DNA of 64,000 bases, from contig JBOZIK010000001.1 of assembly GCA_051453625.1 (NCBI GenBank), forward strand, positions 175,059,397 through 175,123,396, written 5' to 3'. This stretch comes from Welwitschia mirabilis. Lineage: Eukaryota > Gnetophyta > Gnetopsida > Welwitschiales. The position numbers and the translations under genes were made by a program. The notes below the pieces were generated by a model that was not told the origin of the DNA, did no database searches, and saw only the letters and a program-made list of their open reading frames with translations. Numbering within the stretch: the first letter of the stretch is position 1; every line of letters starts with the position of its first letter. This document shows, piece after piece, positions 25,211-37,415 of this stretch.

Positions 25211-26167
25211 GTTGGGAGTTTAACATACATAACTATATGATATGAGATATTATCTTCTAGAAATGCATAGTATAAATCTTTTGTGACATTCCCAAAGATT
25301 TTCTATGTACTGCTATTAAAATTAGTTAAATAATTAAAAGTTTAGTTAAGCATGTAATCTCTACTTAAGGGGTATCACCCTTGTAGAAAGTTGCTATCAA
25401 AGAACATGAAAGTTTGTTTATCTTAAAAGGGTATAATTGGAAAAGCAAAAGGCATGCATGGGATTTATAGAGGTACATATTGAGTCCTAGAGAAGTTAAG
25501 ATGGTCCCTTGATGATTCCATAGACTAGACCTTAAAGGCAATATGATTTGGTTAGACCACTGCACCAAGACCTTGAATTTGACATTGATGAAGCCTCAAG
25601 ATCCATTTTTGACTATATTTCATAAAGCTAAATTAAAATACTCATTTTTACATCTATTATGTTTTTATCACTTTAAATAATTTTTCATTATTTTTAAGCT
25701 TCCCTATTTTAAAATTACATTTCCATGCCATTGTTAAAATCTTTTTACCTAATTTTGTAAAAAATTAATGGGAATGTTATAATTGGGCATTAGAACTAAA
25801 TGATCCATAAGTGAATAAACTTTTTTAATAATATTTTATATAACTGCGTAAATTATGTTTAGTATATCATAATGTTGAGAGATGCAGGAAAATAAAAAAA
25901 TCAAGAATAACATCTAGATGGAAAGGTTTATAAAAAGTCAAATTCATGCCATTAATTATACATTATTCCTAGTCATATTCATCATGATCAAGAGTAAATT
26001 ATGAGCATGAATTACCTAGTAAAGGATCAAGAGGATTTAGGAGGATCTCTCCCTTATCATTATCTAAAAGAAGATAGTCCATTGTTATAGACTTACTATA
26101 ATAATAATTCAATAAAGCAATGATGTAATAAATAGAAGCCTTCAATTGGGTGTTCGATGCTTGACAC
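25211..26167. other. No gene recognised; flank of copia element B
   Basis: An open frame of 67 codons on the minus strand (25365-25568) resembles no family I know. The region lies just 5' of the minus-strand gypsy RT and should hold its protease if the element were complete. I see no DSG/DTG motif. The copia element starts at 26168. Confidence 0.4.
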
Positions 26168-27601
26168 TATTAAACAATTATTTATCAATTTATGCCAAAC
26201 TAATGTTTTCCATGTAGTAAAATTTATTGTATCTTGTGAACAAAATATTGATCATTTAAAAGTCAGAAGCTAATAATTTTATCACATTTTGATCCTAAAA
26301 CCTATTAAGTTTTGATACCCTCACATTTTGATCCTAAAACCTATCAAGTTTTGATACCCTCTTAAGGAGTTGACCAGACTTCTAAGGGATTAACTGCACC
26401 TAAAGCAAACACATAAAAATGAATTGAATTCAAATGATTCAGTCAAATACCTAAGGGATCAACTAAACTTGTGAACCTAAGCACCATTACTTCTTAACTA
26501 ATCATTAAGAACTCGAATGAACAGTTGAGCAGTCGACCAAACCTATGAACCTGAGTATCAGTACTTCTTAACTGATTATCAAGGGATCATACTTAAGTAC
26601 TATACATCTCATATTACTAGTCAATAATTAAGGGGTCGACTAGATCTATGTAATTCAGCATCAATACTTTATAGCCGATTAGCAAGGGATCAACTAGACC
26701 TTTATGGGTTAACTAAATGTAGAGTAGAAAACTGTGTTGGATTTTTTCGGGACTGAGTGAATGATTAGATAGATATGTAGGTAACTGAATGAGTGGTTAA
26801 CCAAACCTTAAGGGGTCAATTAGACATGGATCTGTAAGAAACTGGGGTTAATCAAAAGAACATAAGGGTGACTAATTTAAGTGATGGCACTAGATGAGGT
26901 TGACCAGACTTTTTAGGGATTGATTGGTCATAATAGAAATGAAAATTTTATAGCTATTATGTATTTTTTTAATGTTCATTTGTAGAAATTTTTACTTGTA
27001 AAAACCCTAAACATTTTCCACTATATATGGCCAAGATTCAAAATCACTGCACTAAACTTTTGAATCTTTTGAATATTTTTCATTATACTCTTTAGAATTT
27101 CATTCCTAATAAAAATAAACCAAAAACTGTTGGTATCTTTGTATACATGATTATATTAGTAGCATTTTTTATTTTCAAATTTTCCATCTTTTGAAGAAGT
27201 TCTTTAAGAGCTAAAGATCAAGTGATACCTATGAATTTGGACATGCCATCATTACTACTATGATTTCTTGTAAAAGGTTGAGACTGAGACTTTAAAAAAA
27301 GTCCGTTTAAGATTTTAGATGAACCTGTAATACCTAGAAGATATTAAAGGAAGTCTAAATTAGGCTTGAGTAGAATTTAATCATCAAGAGTGGAGTAGGG
27401 CACTTTCCTAAACTACTATAAATCTTGTGTGCTTCTGATTGGTATTTCTATGCTTTCTGTCTTTTAGTTTTTTAGATTAGTTTTAGTTGTCTTGCATAAG
27501 TTTTTAGTGATTCATTTTAGGTAAAGTTAATATTGTAAAGTTATTTAAATAATTTTTTAGAAAATTATTCATCACCCTCCTCTAGGATTCTTAATTTTAC
27601 A
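26168..27601 (+). repeat. 5' LTR of copia element B
   Basis: The LTR is 1434 bases. It starts TATTAAACAATTATTTATC, where TG has become TA as in the LTRs at 46588 and 51089, and ends TTTTACA directly before the primer site. It holds a 39-bp tandem duplication at 26284-26361 that the 3' partner lacks. An array of GGGGTCGACTAGACC-type degenerate repeats follows at about 26370-26930. The segment near 27410-27430 (CTACTATAAATCTTGTGTGC) is shared with the other copia LTRs. Confidence 0.85.
26284..26361 (+). repeat. 39-bp tandem duplication in the 5' LTR of B
   Basis: Two units begin ACATTTTGATCCTAAAACCT at 26284 and 26323 and differ at one base (ATTAAG versus ATCAAG). The partner LTR has one unit near 51207. 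Confidence 0.9.
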
Positions 27602-27603
27602 TT

Positions 27604-27616
27604 TGGTATCAGATCC
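27604..27616 (+). other. tRNA-iMet primer binding site of element B
   Basis: TGGTATCAGATCC lies two bases after the LTR end CA. It matches the plant copia site TGGTATCAGAGC except for one base. Confidence 0.8.
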
Positions 27617-27667
27617 TCGTTAAGTTCATGTTAAAATCCTAATAGGTCTAGACTCTAAATCCCAAAA

Positions 27668-29230
27668 ATGAGTAACTTATCTAATGTTTTTCCCACTATT
27701 ATCCACTTATATTTAATGGGTTTAACTATGCATATTAGAAAGCCTAAATGACAATATTCCTTAGATCCATAGATGTGGACATTGAAGATGTTATTTACAA
27801 TGGATATACTGCACCTACTCTAATAAAAACTAATGCTCATGGTAATACCATTTTAATTCTAAAAACATAAGACCAATGGACTTGCACTAATAGATTTAAA
27901 GCTACTATAGATTTCCATGCTCTTAATGTTATATTTTTTTCAATTTGTGTAGACATATTCAAATAGATTATAAACTATAAACATGAAAAATAGGCATGGG
28001 ATATTCTTGAAGTTACACATGAAGGAACATCCATTGTCAAGTAGGTTAAGCTCCAAATGCTTATTTCTAAATTTGAAGATATTTATATGGATGAAAAGAA
28101 GACTTTACAGGAATTCTTTGTGATACTTACTAACATCATAAATTTCATGACAAGTCTAGATGAAAGATTAGATGATGAGGTAAAAGTGATTCAAAAAGTA
28201 CTAAGATCCCTTCCAAAGAGATATGAACCGAAAGTCATAGTAATCAAAGAAAGCAAGGAGATCAATATGATGGATCTATAAGAATTACAAGGTAATTTAC
28301 AAATATATAAATTAAAATTTTCTAAAAATAATAAGAAAGGTATTACTTTGAAGTGTATATAAGAAGAGTATAGATTAGAGAAAACCAATGAAGATCTACA
28401 GGATGATGAAGTTACTTTCGTAGCACGAAGATTTAAGAAATTTTTACATAGAAGAAACAAGGAAGGTAATATAAGTAGAGGTACAAGAAGAGGACACTTA
28501 AAGTTTAGGAAAGATTAAGACAAAATAAAAGAGATCCCATGATATGCATGCAAAGGTTTTGAACAATGGCAAATGAGTGCCCAAACAATAAGATAGAATA
28601 ATGAAAATCAAAGACATCTTCATCCATTGTAATATGGAATAATGTGGATGAGGATGATAATAGTAGTTTAGGCCAAGAGTTAGATGAAGACAAAAGACTC
28701 TCTTTCATGATAATTATTCCTTCATTATAGAACTTGCTTAGTACACCTGAACCTGATGATTTAGATGTCATTGCAGAATATTAAAATGATCTCAAAGACA
28801 CCTATTAGGAACTGTAAATGGAATGTAAAAAGTTGGCAAAGCGTATAAATGACATAAATAAGATTGTAAAATCTCTTACCAAAGGAAAAAAGGAAACGAA
28901 AAAGTATAAAATGGTTATATCTAAAAATTCTAATCTTGTATTAAAGGTAAAAAATTTATCTCACCTTTTTAATAAATTTTTTAGTGGTTGAGGTAACTTG
29001 ACAAAATATGTTTATATCTAAAGTTACTTATCATTTTTGTGGTAAGTTAGGTCATTCAAAGATATTTTATAATGCTATAAAATTGATGTTATTTTAAAAT
29101 TCAATTGTTCCTTTCTATTTAAATTTTTTCCAAAAGGAAGTATACCACATTAGTCTAAAAGGACTAAGTGGGTGAAAGCTACTGATTTGAAAAATCTTTT
29201 GACTTAGATAGCTTTCAAGGTTTCAAATGG
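27668..29230 (+). pseudogene. gag: Gag of copia element B
   Basis: It starts MSNLSNVF, equivalent to MSNP in A1 and C. A clean stretch at 28057-28280 encodes the capsid C-terminal part (SKFEDIYMDEKKTLQEFF, ending near KRYEPKVIVIKESKE). This is the region in which copia gag proteins carry the conserved YEPKV-like box. A first zinc knuckle at about 28545-28590 is frameshifted (YACKGFEQ then ANEC). An acidic and lysine-rich coiled-coil-like section covers 28640-28970. The second knuckle near 29027-29075 reads YHFCGKLGHSKIFYNA, with first and last Cys turned to Tyr. Stops are scattered. It packaged the element RNA; it is no longer functional. Confidence 0.75.
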
Positions 29231-29784
29231 CACTAGCTAATATTTAGATAGTGGCTAATCTCAACATATGATGAAAGGCAAATTTAGATTCAAATAGCTA
29301 AGTAACTTTGATGGAGGAGAAGTTACCTTTGGTGATAATAGAAGAAAGGAATCAGAAGCATCAGTGGAGGTAATGTATATAGAATAAATGAAGATTTTTA
29401 TATCAATGTTTTAAAGCATAATTTACTTAGTATTAGACAAACTTATGATAAAGGTTATAAGGTCATTTTTGTTAGTTATAAATATGAACTTAGAAATCAC
29501 AAGATAAACAATATTATTATCAAAGGAAATAGAATAGATAATGTTTACATGTTAATCAAGAAGAGCTTTCACATAAATGTCTAGGTCATGCTAATAATAA
29601 TCATTTGAAAATGATTATTATAAAAGAAATTTTCAAAGGTATTTCAAAGATAAATGTTAAAAAATTTGGTCTTTGTAATGCATGCTAAAAGAGAAGACAA
29701 ATAAGAACATCACAGAAGAGTAAAAACCAAGTTTCGATAACTCTGCCTTTAGAATTCATTCATATGGACTCAGAAGAACTAGCT
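29231..29784 (+). pseudogene. pol: Protease and pre-integrase part of copia B pol
   Basis: The protease core LDSG is near 29244-29255, followed by a stop and SQHMM. The C-terminal fragment NHNLLS-like (KHNLLSIRQTYDKG) lies near 29410-29450. The pre-integrase zinc-binding part shows H-K-C-L-G-H near 29570 and CNAC near 29680. The frame reaches LEFIHMDSEELA at 29784, where the gypsy element D begins. The matching residue in copy A2 (HMDLVDLA) runs on without a break. The rest of pol continues at 37416. Confidence 0.75.
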
Positions 29785-29786
29785 AT

Positions 29787-30848
29787 TGTGATACTAATTT
29801 GTGATTATTTGATAGAGTTTTATGAGATGTTTTGCAAGACATTTACATAAGTTTAGGTGTAATTTTGAGGATTTTAAATAATTAATAAGATATCTTGTAA
29901 ATGTGTAATTCTTAGCAAGATTTAAAGTATTTATATTACATTCTGATACTCATTGCTAAAGAAGAAGATTACTAATAAAAATACTAGCTTCTTATCAATC
30001 GGATAATTAAAGAAGACCATCATCTCCTTTGTCATCCCCACGATAGGTAGGATGATGACGCCATTAGATGCTAACATGGATGGCTGAGTCGACTGTTAAA
30101 ACACTTGTCAAATTATTTTTTATAATGTGCTATCATCTCCATCATCATTTAAATAATAATCATGATAACACTGATTTTTTAATCAACTCTGATAATCAAT
30201 CCTTGACCATAAAATGTGTATTTTTAGAGTGCCTTCTATTTGTCATTTTCTATTGTATTTTGTTATAAATAAGTCCTTCTTTGACTCTTCTTTCCATCTT
30301 TGCTACACTGAAAATCCTTATGACAAGAGACCGAAGAGTAGAAGATCCATCTCGAGTGTTATAGAATGATGTTCTTTTGATGAAGGATTATGTATCCTCC
30401 ATTGAGGCTCAACTATTTTGTAACTTAGATTTTATTACTCTTTAATATAAACTTATTTTTCATGTTTGCATATTAGTTTGTTAAATGACCTTCATGGTTT
30501 ATGTTACCCATGATCTGGTGACAATTTATTAGGTGATATAGATCATCAAGAATAGCCTTTATCAAGGCTAAAGGAAAGTTGTTTAGTTTTATTATGTATT
30601 TCATATAGATTAGTTGCATTTCCATTTGCATCACATCCTTTATTTTCTACATTATTATTAATCTTTGGTTCCCATTTTACTTGTGAAAAGTAATCCAAGT
30701 TTCATCTCATGGTCTTCAATTAGAATACAACATTCAGGTTAACTCCCATACATACTAGTGTGTTGTATTGTGTAAAGATGTCTCTCTTATTTTATGAATT
30801 ATAGAATCCTTTTGAATATAAACACTTACATAAATATGCACCATAACA
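29787..30848 (+). repeat. 5' LTR of gypsy element D
   Basis: It is 1062 bases, TGTGATACTAATTTG...ACCATAACA. It aligns with the 3' LTR at 36128-37414 along its length except for about 225 extra bases in the latter. It contains the palindromic motif at about 30028-30059. Confidence 0.85.
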
Positions 30849-30850
30849 AA

Positions 30851-30868
30851 TTGGTGTCATTACTAGGG
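30851..30868 (+). other. Primer binding site of gypsy element D (decayed)
   Basis: TTGGTGTCATTACTAGGG lies two bases after the LTR. It equals the TTGGCGCC-type site used by Athila/Tat elements after several C-to-T or G-to-A changes at CpG-like positions. Confidence 0.65.
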
Positions 30869-31517
30869 AAGGCTACTAAGGAGTACAAGAGTTATCATCA
30901 TGTGGATGCTTATATTGAATTTCTATTTAGTTATTTTCTATAGTGACATTATATTTTATTAGGAACTATAGGTTTCTAATTTTTATTTTTATTTTTAGTT
31001 TTAGTTTTTCATAGAAAAATTGCCATTATCACCTCTATCATCCCCATGATAGATAATATGATAGTCTATGATTTTAATTATTGTTTATAATTATTGTATT
31101 TAGATTTTAGTTAATAAAACTAATCTCTATCATCTTATTTATAGTCTGAATGACTAGGAGGATGATAGACAATATTTTTTTCCTAGGTTCTTGCTTTATT
31201 CTTTGTTTTTATTTCCTGCTTTCTGTGTTAGTTATCCCTTTTATTGTCTTCATGATAGATAGGTTAATAGTGTTATTTTTGATTTATTTTTTGTTGTTTT
31301 CTATTTGCAAGATGTTATGACATGGTCAACATAGAAGAGAGATATTAGAGAGGAAGGCCGCTAATAGAGAAAAATATTAGAGAAGGACTGATAGACATTG
31401 AAAAAAAAATCATAAAAACAATCTCCAAGTACATAAAATACTCATTTTGAGTTTTTTTTTTTTTTTTAATTAGAACCCCTTAAAGAAAACCTTATAAAAG
31501 GAGAAAATTAGTTTAAA
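30869..31517 (+). other. Untranslated leader of gypsy element D
   Basis: I see no ORF here. It carries three copies of the palindromic motif (31035-31064, 31127-31168, 31241-31270). A 14-base poly-T stretch near 31450 precedes gag. Confidence 0.6.
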
Positions 31518-32940
31518 ATGTTGAGTGCTACCCAGAAATAGAAGCAAGTTATAAGGTTTTCTACCCCTAATCCTATTGTAAACCTAAACCTGAGGGAATT
31601 ATTGGCCAATAAAAAATGAGAGATTCAAACCTCTTTTGATCTACCCCCAGAAGATGACGTTAAAACAAAAATCCTTCATGCATATTTAACATATAATAGT
31701 GAAGATGATGAGGATCTTCTTCAACATATTACAAATATAAAACAATTAATCCTTACCTGAGAAAATGGGAAGAAAAAATATTAGAGATATAACATATATG
31801 ATAATCTTTTCCATGACATTAAAAGAAAGGGCTAAAAATTGGCTAAAAACTATATCCCACAAAATCTTAAAAACTTGAGATCGAGTCTAGAAAACATTTA
31901 TCAAAAGATTCATAAGTGAAGAAACTATTATAAAAAGAAAAAAAGAAATAATAAACTTTCAACAAAAATTAAATGAAGATTACACTTGCACATATGAACA
32001 TTTATTTATTGCAATTCACTCTAATACAATAGATGATTTTTCATGAGAAGAACTAATAAACTACTTTTATAGTGAACTAAATCCTTATACAAAATAACCT
32101 GTAGATTTCTTTTCTGATGGAAACCTCATGAACCTCACTTAGAAAATGCCTAAACAAAATTATAAGTACTTGTAGAGGTTAGTTAAACTTGGCTAACATC
32201 AAAATAAAACTGTACTATAGGCCAAATTATTAAATATTTAAAAGAAGTTAAATAAGAAAACAAGGTAGATTATAATCCTATAGATCTAATGAGAGATTTT
32301 ACAATAATCTTAGAAAAGTATACAAAAATTATTTTATATGCCAAATTAGTAACCAAGAAGAATGTTGTACCAAATTGTGACTTATGTGAGGACAATTATC
32401 ACATTATTAAAAACTATCCTCTTTTACTAATATACAAATAAAGGATATATGAAGAAGTTTATGATTTTAATTAAACATCTCAAAACTTTTAAAATTAAAA
32501 TCAGGCACAACCAAAATTAAATTTATATTTTCAAAACAATTCTCAACCTTTTAAAAACTAATTCAAAAATAAAAACTTCCAACTAAGTTCATCCAACTTC
32601 TGACATCCAAATGATCTAGTTACAAATCTTATGGATGAACTAAGGAGGTTATAAGAAAAGACACATGCCATCTTACAAATGCAAAAGGCCAATATTAAAA
32701 ATTTAGTAAATGTTTTTTAACAAACTATATTGGTAAATCAAAGACCATAAGGGTCTTTGGATATGCAACTTTTACCAAATCCCAATGAAATGAGAAAAGA
32801 CTGTACAGTTATAACATGCAGTGAATAAGAAATAAACCCTCCTTCATATGAAGCATCAACCTCCCGAAACAACATTTCAGATAATGAGAAAGAAGAGGAA
32901 GACATATAAATACGAGAAGATTATAACTTTTACTCTGTTG
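31518..32940 (+). pseudogene. gag: Gag of gypsy element D (Athila/Tat type)
   Basis: It begins MLSATQK; the capsid core is readable over 31780-32150. Fragments include MTLKERAKNWLKTI, then a KTFIKRFISEE-like stretch, LNEDYTCTYEHLF, EELINYFYSELNPYTK and VDFFSDGNLMNLT. These fit the Ty3 gag retro-domain order (SLxxxAxxWL, FxxRF, ExxxxYxxF, YFYxGL). A zinc knuckle at 32376-32417 reads CDLCEDNYHIIKNY, with the last Cys changed to Tyr. Several in-frame stops are present. The product would be the capsid/nucleocapsid that packages element RNA. Confidence 0.75.
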
Positions 32941-33199
32941 ATACAAAGGAAAAAAGAATTCTTCTCAATAATAACCAATCACACCTTGACTTAATATGCT
33001 TAACAACAATTCAACTATTAATGATTACCTAAAAGCCTTGATGAAAAATTTAAGCATAAAGTTACCATTTTGAAAGTTATTACAACAAAAATATAGGGTA
33101 CTTAAAACTTTGGAAGGACTTAATAAGAAGAAAACAAAAGCGATTTATCACTACTAAAGTCCTTCTAGCATAATCCCTCACAAATTTAGTGTTATAAAA

Positions 33200-33650
33200 A
33201 TATCCAAATTTAAATATCCAAGAATAGCAATGATGAATATTACATCAGAGGAAAACAAAAAGATTAGAAAAGAATTAATTAACACTAGAATAAGCATTAA
33301 TATCATGCCACTTCACATTTGCAAAAGATTTGATTTAGAGGATAGAATAGAGCCTACTCAGATTATCTTAGACTTAGTGAATACTTCAGTTAAGAAACCC
33401 TTAGGGATCATCGAATATCTAATAATTTATATTGAAGAGGTTTTCTACTTAATAGATGTAATTGTCATAGGAGATAAACATAATAGAGGATACCTCTTAC
33501 TTCTAAGATGAGCCTTTTATGCAACAACCCACTTCATCATTAATACAAGAGCTAGAACAATGAAGTATCACTTTGGAAATAAAATGTTTACCATTAGAGT
33601 TGTTGATACAGCATAAAAAGACCTAGGTAATGATGAAATGAGATTGAAAG
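33200..33650 (+). pseudogene. Retropepsin-like protease of gypsy element D
   Basis: An open frame at 33230-33511 (93 codons) carries ISINIMPLHICKRFDLEDR, VNTSVKKPLGIIEY and YLIDVIVIGDKH. After one stop the strand continues with RAFYATTHFIINTRA. This is the order of the Athila/Tat protease: catalytic strand, SVSIMP-like, PLG, DFVV, then LGRPFL-like. The catalytic DxG just before is not preserved: the residues preceding ISINIMP read ELINTR. It would have cleaved Gag. The frame being open for 93 codons suggests relatively little decay. No RT follows. Confidence 0.75.
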
Positions 33651-36127
33651 TAATATCAAACCAACTTTATTCATCTAGCATTATTACCTTAAATAAAGAG
33701 AATTAATAATACAGAAGTCAACACTTTATGATGATACATTTGAAATAAAGAATGAAGAAGCCAATAATAAATCAAACTTTAAGAATGAAGAAGAAATACA
33801 ACGTTTAGATTGCAAGAAAGTCCAACTTTTAAACTGACTCCTTAAGGGATGTTTTTAATTAAATGATCTAGAAATTAAAAATTATAATTTAAATTTGGAT
33901 TAAAAAATCTTTCTAGTGGAACATACTTTTCTTTGTAATGATCAAAATAAAACTCTTATAATTAATAAAAATGTTTTTCAATAGTCAACATTAATCTTCT
34001 CTTTAACTTCTAAAATTCATGCTTTTATGAGGTCACATAGAGTTTTATCTATTATTCCTCTCTTCTCCCAATTTATTTTATTTAAAAATAATTGTATACC
34101 TTTTATGTTTTATTAATTAGTAAACTTCTAGTATGGATTCTATTTCTCTAAACAAATGCAACATCTTGAAATCATCTAAACAGATCCTTTCTTCATTCTT
34201 TCTCTTTAATAAAAGTGTTGATCAGATTTTATAATTTAAATAAAATTTGTTTTTTTTTTGGTGTTTTATTTTCTGTTTTTATAATCATGATCTTTTATTT
34301 TGTTTTTAGCTTTTTGTTTTAATGTTCTATGTGTGTCCTCTCCATGATAGTTAGAATGATAGTCTTTATTTTCAATCTTTGTTATTAGTTTTTTATTAAA
34401 TTTTTACTCTATGTTTCTATTTTATGTCTTTGTCATCCTATCTATCATCTAGATGATGAGCAAGATGACTACTTACTATTTTGGTTTTCTATTATTTTGA
34501 GAAAATACATTCTGATGGATCTGTTAAGATTTTGACTTAACTACTTAATAACTTCAAAAAGTTAGTCAGTAAATGTTGGAATTACTTGAGCAAACCATAT
34601 GAATTTTTTCTTAGTATTTTGCTTTTAAGGTTATTATGATATTTACTTGATCATCTTTTTAAAAATAACTTATGTATTTATTTCCTTGACTAGTCTTTTA
34701 ACTTGGCATTTTACAGTGGTGAGATTGATTTCACCTAATCTTAAGACATTTACATGTCTATAACCTTTAGTTTAAAGGAAGATGATTCATTTTTTGTGTT
34801 TTCCTTAATGATGAAAAGGTCTTAGATTATTTAAGTATGTTATTTTTTATCTTCATCTTATAACTTCACCTTTGTCTTTTGGAGTATTTGATCATGTGAA
34901 ATGTTTTCTTTATTATAAAAAAAAGGTGAAATAAGATTATAATATTTTATATTTGAGATATTTTAAAAACATGATTACCATGATGTTTTATCATAAGTTC
35001 ACTAGGAAAAATATTTCCAAATGGATCCTTTAATAGTGTAAAATGGTAGCTATGGGAAGTCCAATAGGAGATTAGTTGGCCATGTTTCATAGGTCCCTAC
35101 TTAGCTGAATATGGTTATACTTCTTTCATTAGGGATAATAAAATAATAAAAACTTAGAAACTATGAAATCAGTGGTGTTCTCAGTCTCATCAGAGGCATT
35201 TCTTATTTTCTATACTCTTAGTCTTTCCACTTGGTCATTTTATTTCTTGAGATTTAGATGTCTGTTTTGAGATGTTGATAAGTGAGTTCATTTTTGAGCA
35301 ATTCTTTGGTCTAATCATTTATTATTTGAAGCATTTATTTAGCACTATCATAACCATTACCTTATTGAATGGAATATTTTTATAGATTAAGTCATGCATT
35401 CTTAAAATCAAGTGATGTTATGATTTCTGTCATGGAACTCTATTAGGTTAAAATGTCAGATAGGTGGACTATCTTTTGTTTATTTATCTTATGTCTGTTC
35501 TTTTTATTTTCTTTTGTAGTTTGATTATTTATTGTAAATTCATTACCATATTTATCATCATTTTATGCTTTCCTTACTTAGTTTTCAATAAAGAGTTAAT
35601 TTCTTGCTTGAATAAATAATTTTTTGATGTTTATTTTTTAGTTTTTTGGTGTTCTCAATGCTGCTCTTAATCATTTTATCGCAAAATATTTTCATTGTCC
35701 ACTCTTTCTTTATTTATTAGAATATCTCATACATCTATGTTTTTCATATATGATATTTTTTAACTCCATTTTGCACTTGATTTACAAAGTTATCCAAATT
35801 TAATCAAAACATTCATCATCTGTCTTTTCACTCCTATTTATTTTATTTGCTTTATTATTGATATAGGATATATTATTTTTCTTAGAGAACAGAACCCATT
35901 TTCATGGTTCATTTTCATAAATTTTTGAGTTTTTTTAAAGAATTCATTATAAAAAGTTTAAAAATTTTAATAATACATTATACATTACTTCTTATTTCAC
36001 TACAAGATTTATTTTATAAGCCTCTTTTATAATTTTTAGATTGATTTTTTGTATGATAAATTGGCTTATAGTTGTAGTTTCTTGACTAGTTTTTATTAGG
36101 GACTGATAAAGGTTAAGTGGAGGGCTA
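33651..36127 (+). other. Long 3' non-coding interior of gypsy element D
   Basis: No RT, RNase H or integrase motif was seen on either strand. A weakly coding-like, frame-broken stretch lies at 33860-34200. Two palindromic-motif copies lie at 34333-34362 and 34431-34469. The part at 34700-35100 is shared with 1160-1550. It ends in a purine-rich tract (AAGGTTAAGTGGAGGG, 36109-36124) before the 3' LTR. Confidence 0.6.
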
Positions 36128-37414
36128 TGTTTCATTAACAATTTGTAGTTATTTAATAAGGTTTTATGATCTATTTTATGGGACAATTACACAAGTTTAG
36201 GTGTAATTCTAAGGATTTTGAAAAATTAATAAGAGATATTAGAAATGTGTAATTCTTAGTAATTTAAAGTATTTATGGCACATTCTAATACTCATAATTG
36301 AAGAATAAGATTACTAACAGAAATACTAGCTTCTCCTCAATCAGATAATTAAAGCAGACTATCATCCCCTCTATCGGCCACACGATAGATAGGTTAATAA
36401 CACAATTAGATGCTGATATGAATGGATGAGTTGACTACTGAAATACTTGATGAGTCATCTTTTATACTGAACTATGATCCCCATCATTATTCAAATGATA
36501 ATCAGGATAACACTGACATGGTAACTAACTTTGATAGCTGATCTTTGATCATTTCATCTATTTCTTATCTGTAAAAGAGTATGTTTTTGGAGCATGTTAT
36601 ACTTGTCATTTTGTTCTGTGTTTTGTAAAACTAACCTATACTAAGAAATAAGTTAATGTAATTCCCCCAAGTTAATAAAATATATTGACATGAGGAGAAA
36701 CATACTTACTAGTAATATCATCCCCAATCACCTGAATTTCAAGACGCTCTTTAAACTAATCATATACTTTATTGAGATAGGGACCTAAAAAAATGCTGTA
36801 CATGAAAATTTCCATTTGTATCCTCAAGAATCAAAGGTATCCCCCTTCGACTCTCTTCTCCATCTTCATGATATAAGAAATTCTCATGATAAAAGATCAA
36901 AGGACAAGAGATCCATCTCAAGTATTGTAAAAGACATTTCCTTAGTGAAGGACTATGTATCCTTCATTAAGACCTAACTGTTTTTTAACCTAGATGTTGT
37001 TACTCTTTAATATAAACTTAATTTTTATGTTTGCATATTAGTTTGTGAAATGATGCTTATGGTTTATTTTTCTTATGATCTGGTGATAATTTCTTAGATG
37101 ATATAGATCATCAACGTAAGTCTTTATTAAGGCTAAAGGAAAGTAGTTTAGTTTCATTTTGCATTGCATATAAATTAGTTACATTTGCATTTACATCACA
37201 TCCTTTATTTTCTACATTCTTCTTAAATTTTAATTCCCATTTTACTTATGAAAATCAATCCAAATCTCATTTCATAGTTTTCAATGAGAATAAAACATTC
37301 AAGTTAACTCCCACTTACACTAGTATATTGTATTATGTAAAGATATCTCTCTTATTTTTACAAATAACAAAATCATTTTAAATATAAATGCTTACATAAA
37401 TATGCACCATAACA
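36128..37414 (+). repeat. 3' LTR of gypsy element D, with an internal insertion
   Basis: It starts TGTTTCATTAACAATTTG after the purine tract and ends ACCATAACA. It is 1287 bases against 1062 for its partner. The extra length is at about 36628-36840. Confidence 0.85.
36628..36840. other. About 225-bp insertion present in only one LTR of D
   Basis: Flanking text TGTTTTGT | TTCGACTCTCTTCTCC is nearly contiguous in the 5' LTR (30256-30296). The inserted text is unlike its surroundings, and on the complement it gives about 60 codons with few stops (ending KYVSPHVNIFY). No family is recognised, and I could not confirm terminal repeats or a target duplication. Confidence 0.65.
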
Positions 37415-37415
37415 T

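Larger units (their letters stand above)
29785..37415 (+). mobile_element. Ty3/gypsy (Athila/Tat-like) element D with gag and protease but no pol
   Basis: The parts are: 5' LTR 29787-30848; primer site 30851; gag about 31518-32940; protease about 33200-33650; non-coding interior to about 36125; 3' LTR 36128-37414. TAGCT stands on both sides (29780-29784 and 37416-37420), with two and one extra bases before TG and after CA. The copia integrase frame resumes at the right flank. No RT, RNase H or integrase motif was found in the 2.5 kb after the protease, so it seems to be a non-autonomous gag-protease element. Confidence 0.75.

Noticed and set aside
28191-28771. Minus-strand ORFs of about 89 codons in copia B
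   Set aside because: Antisense of gag; the plus strand carries the family motifs.
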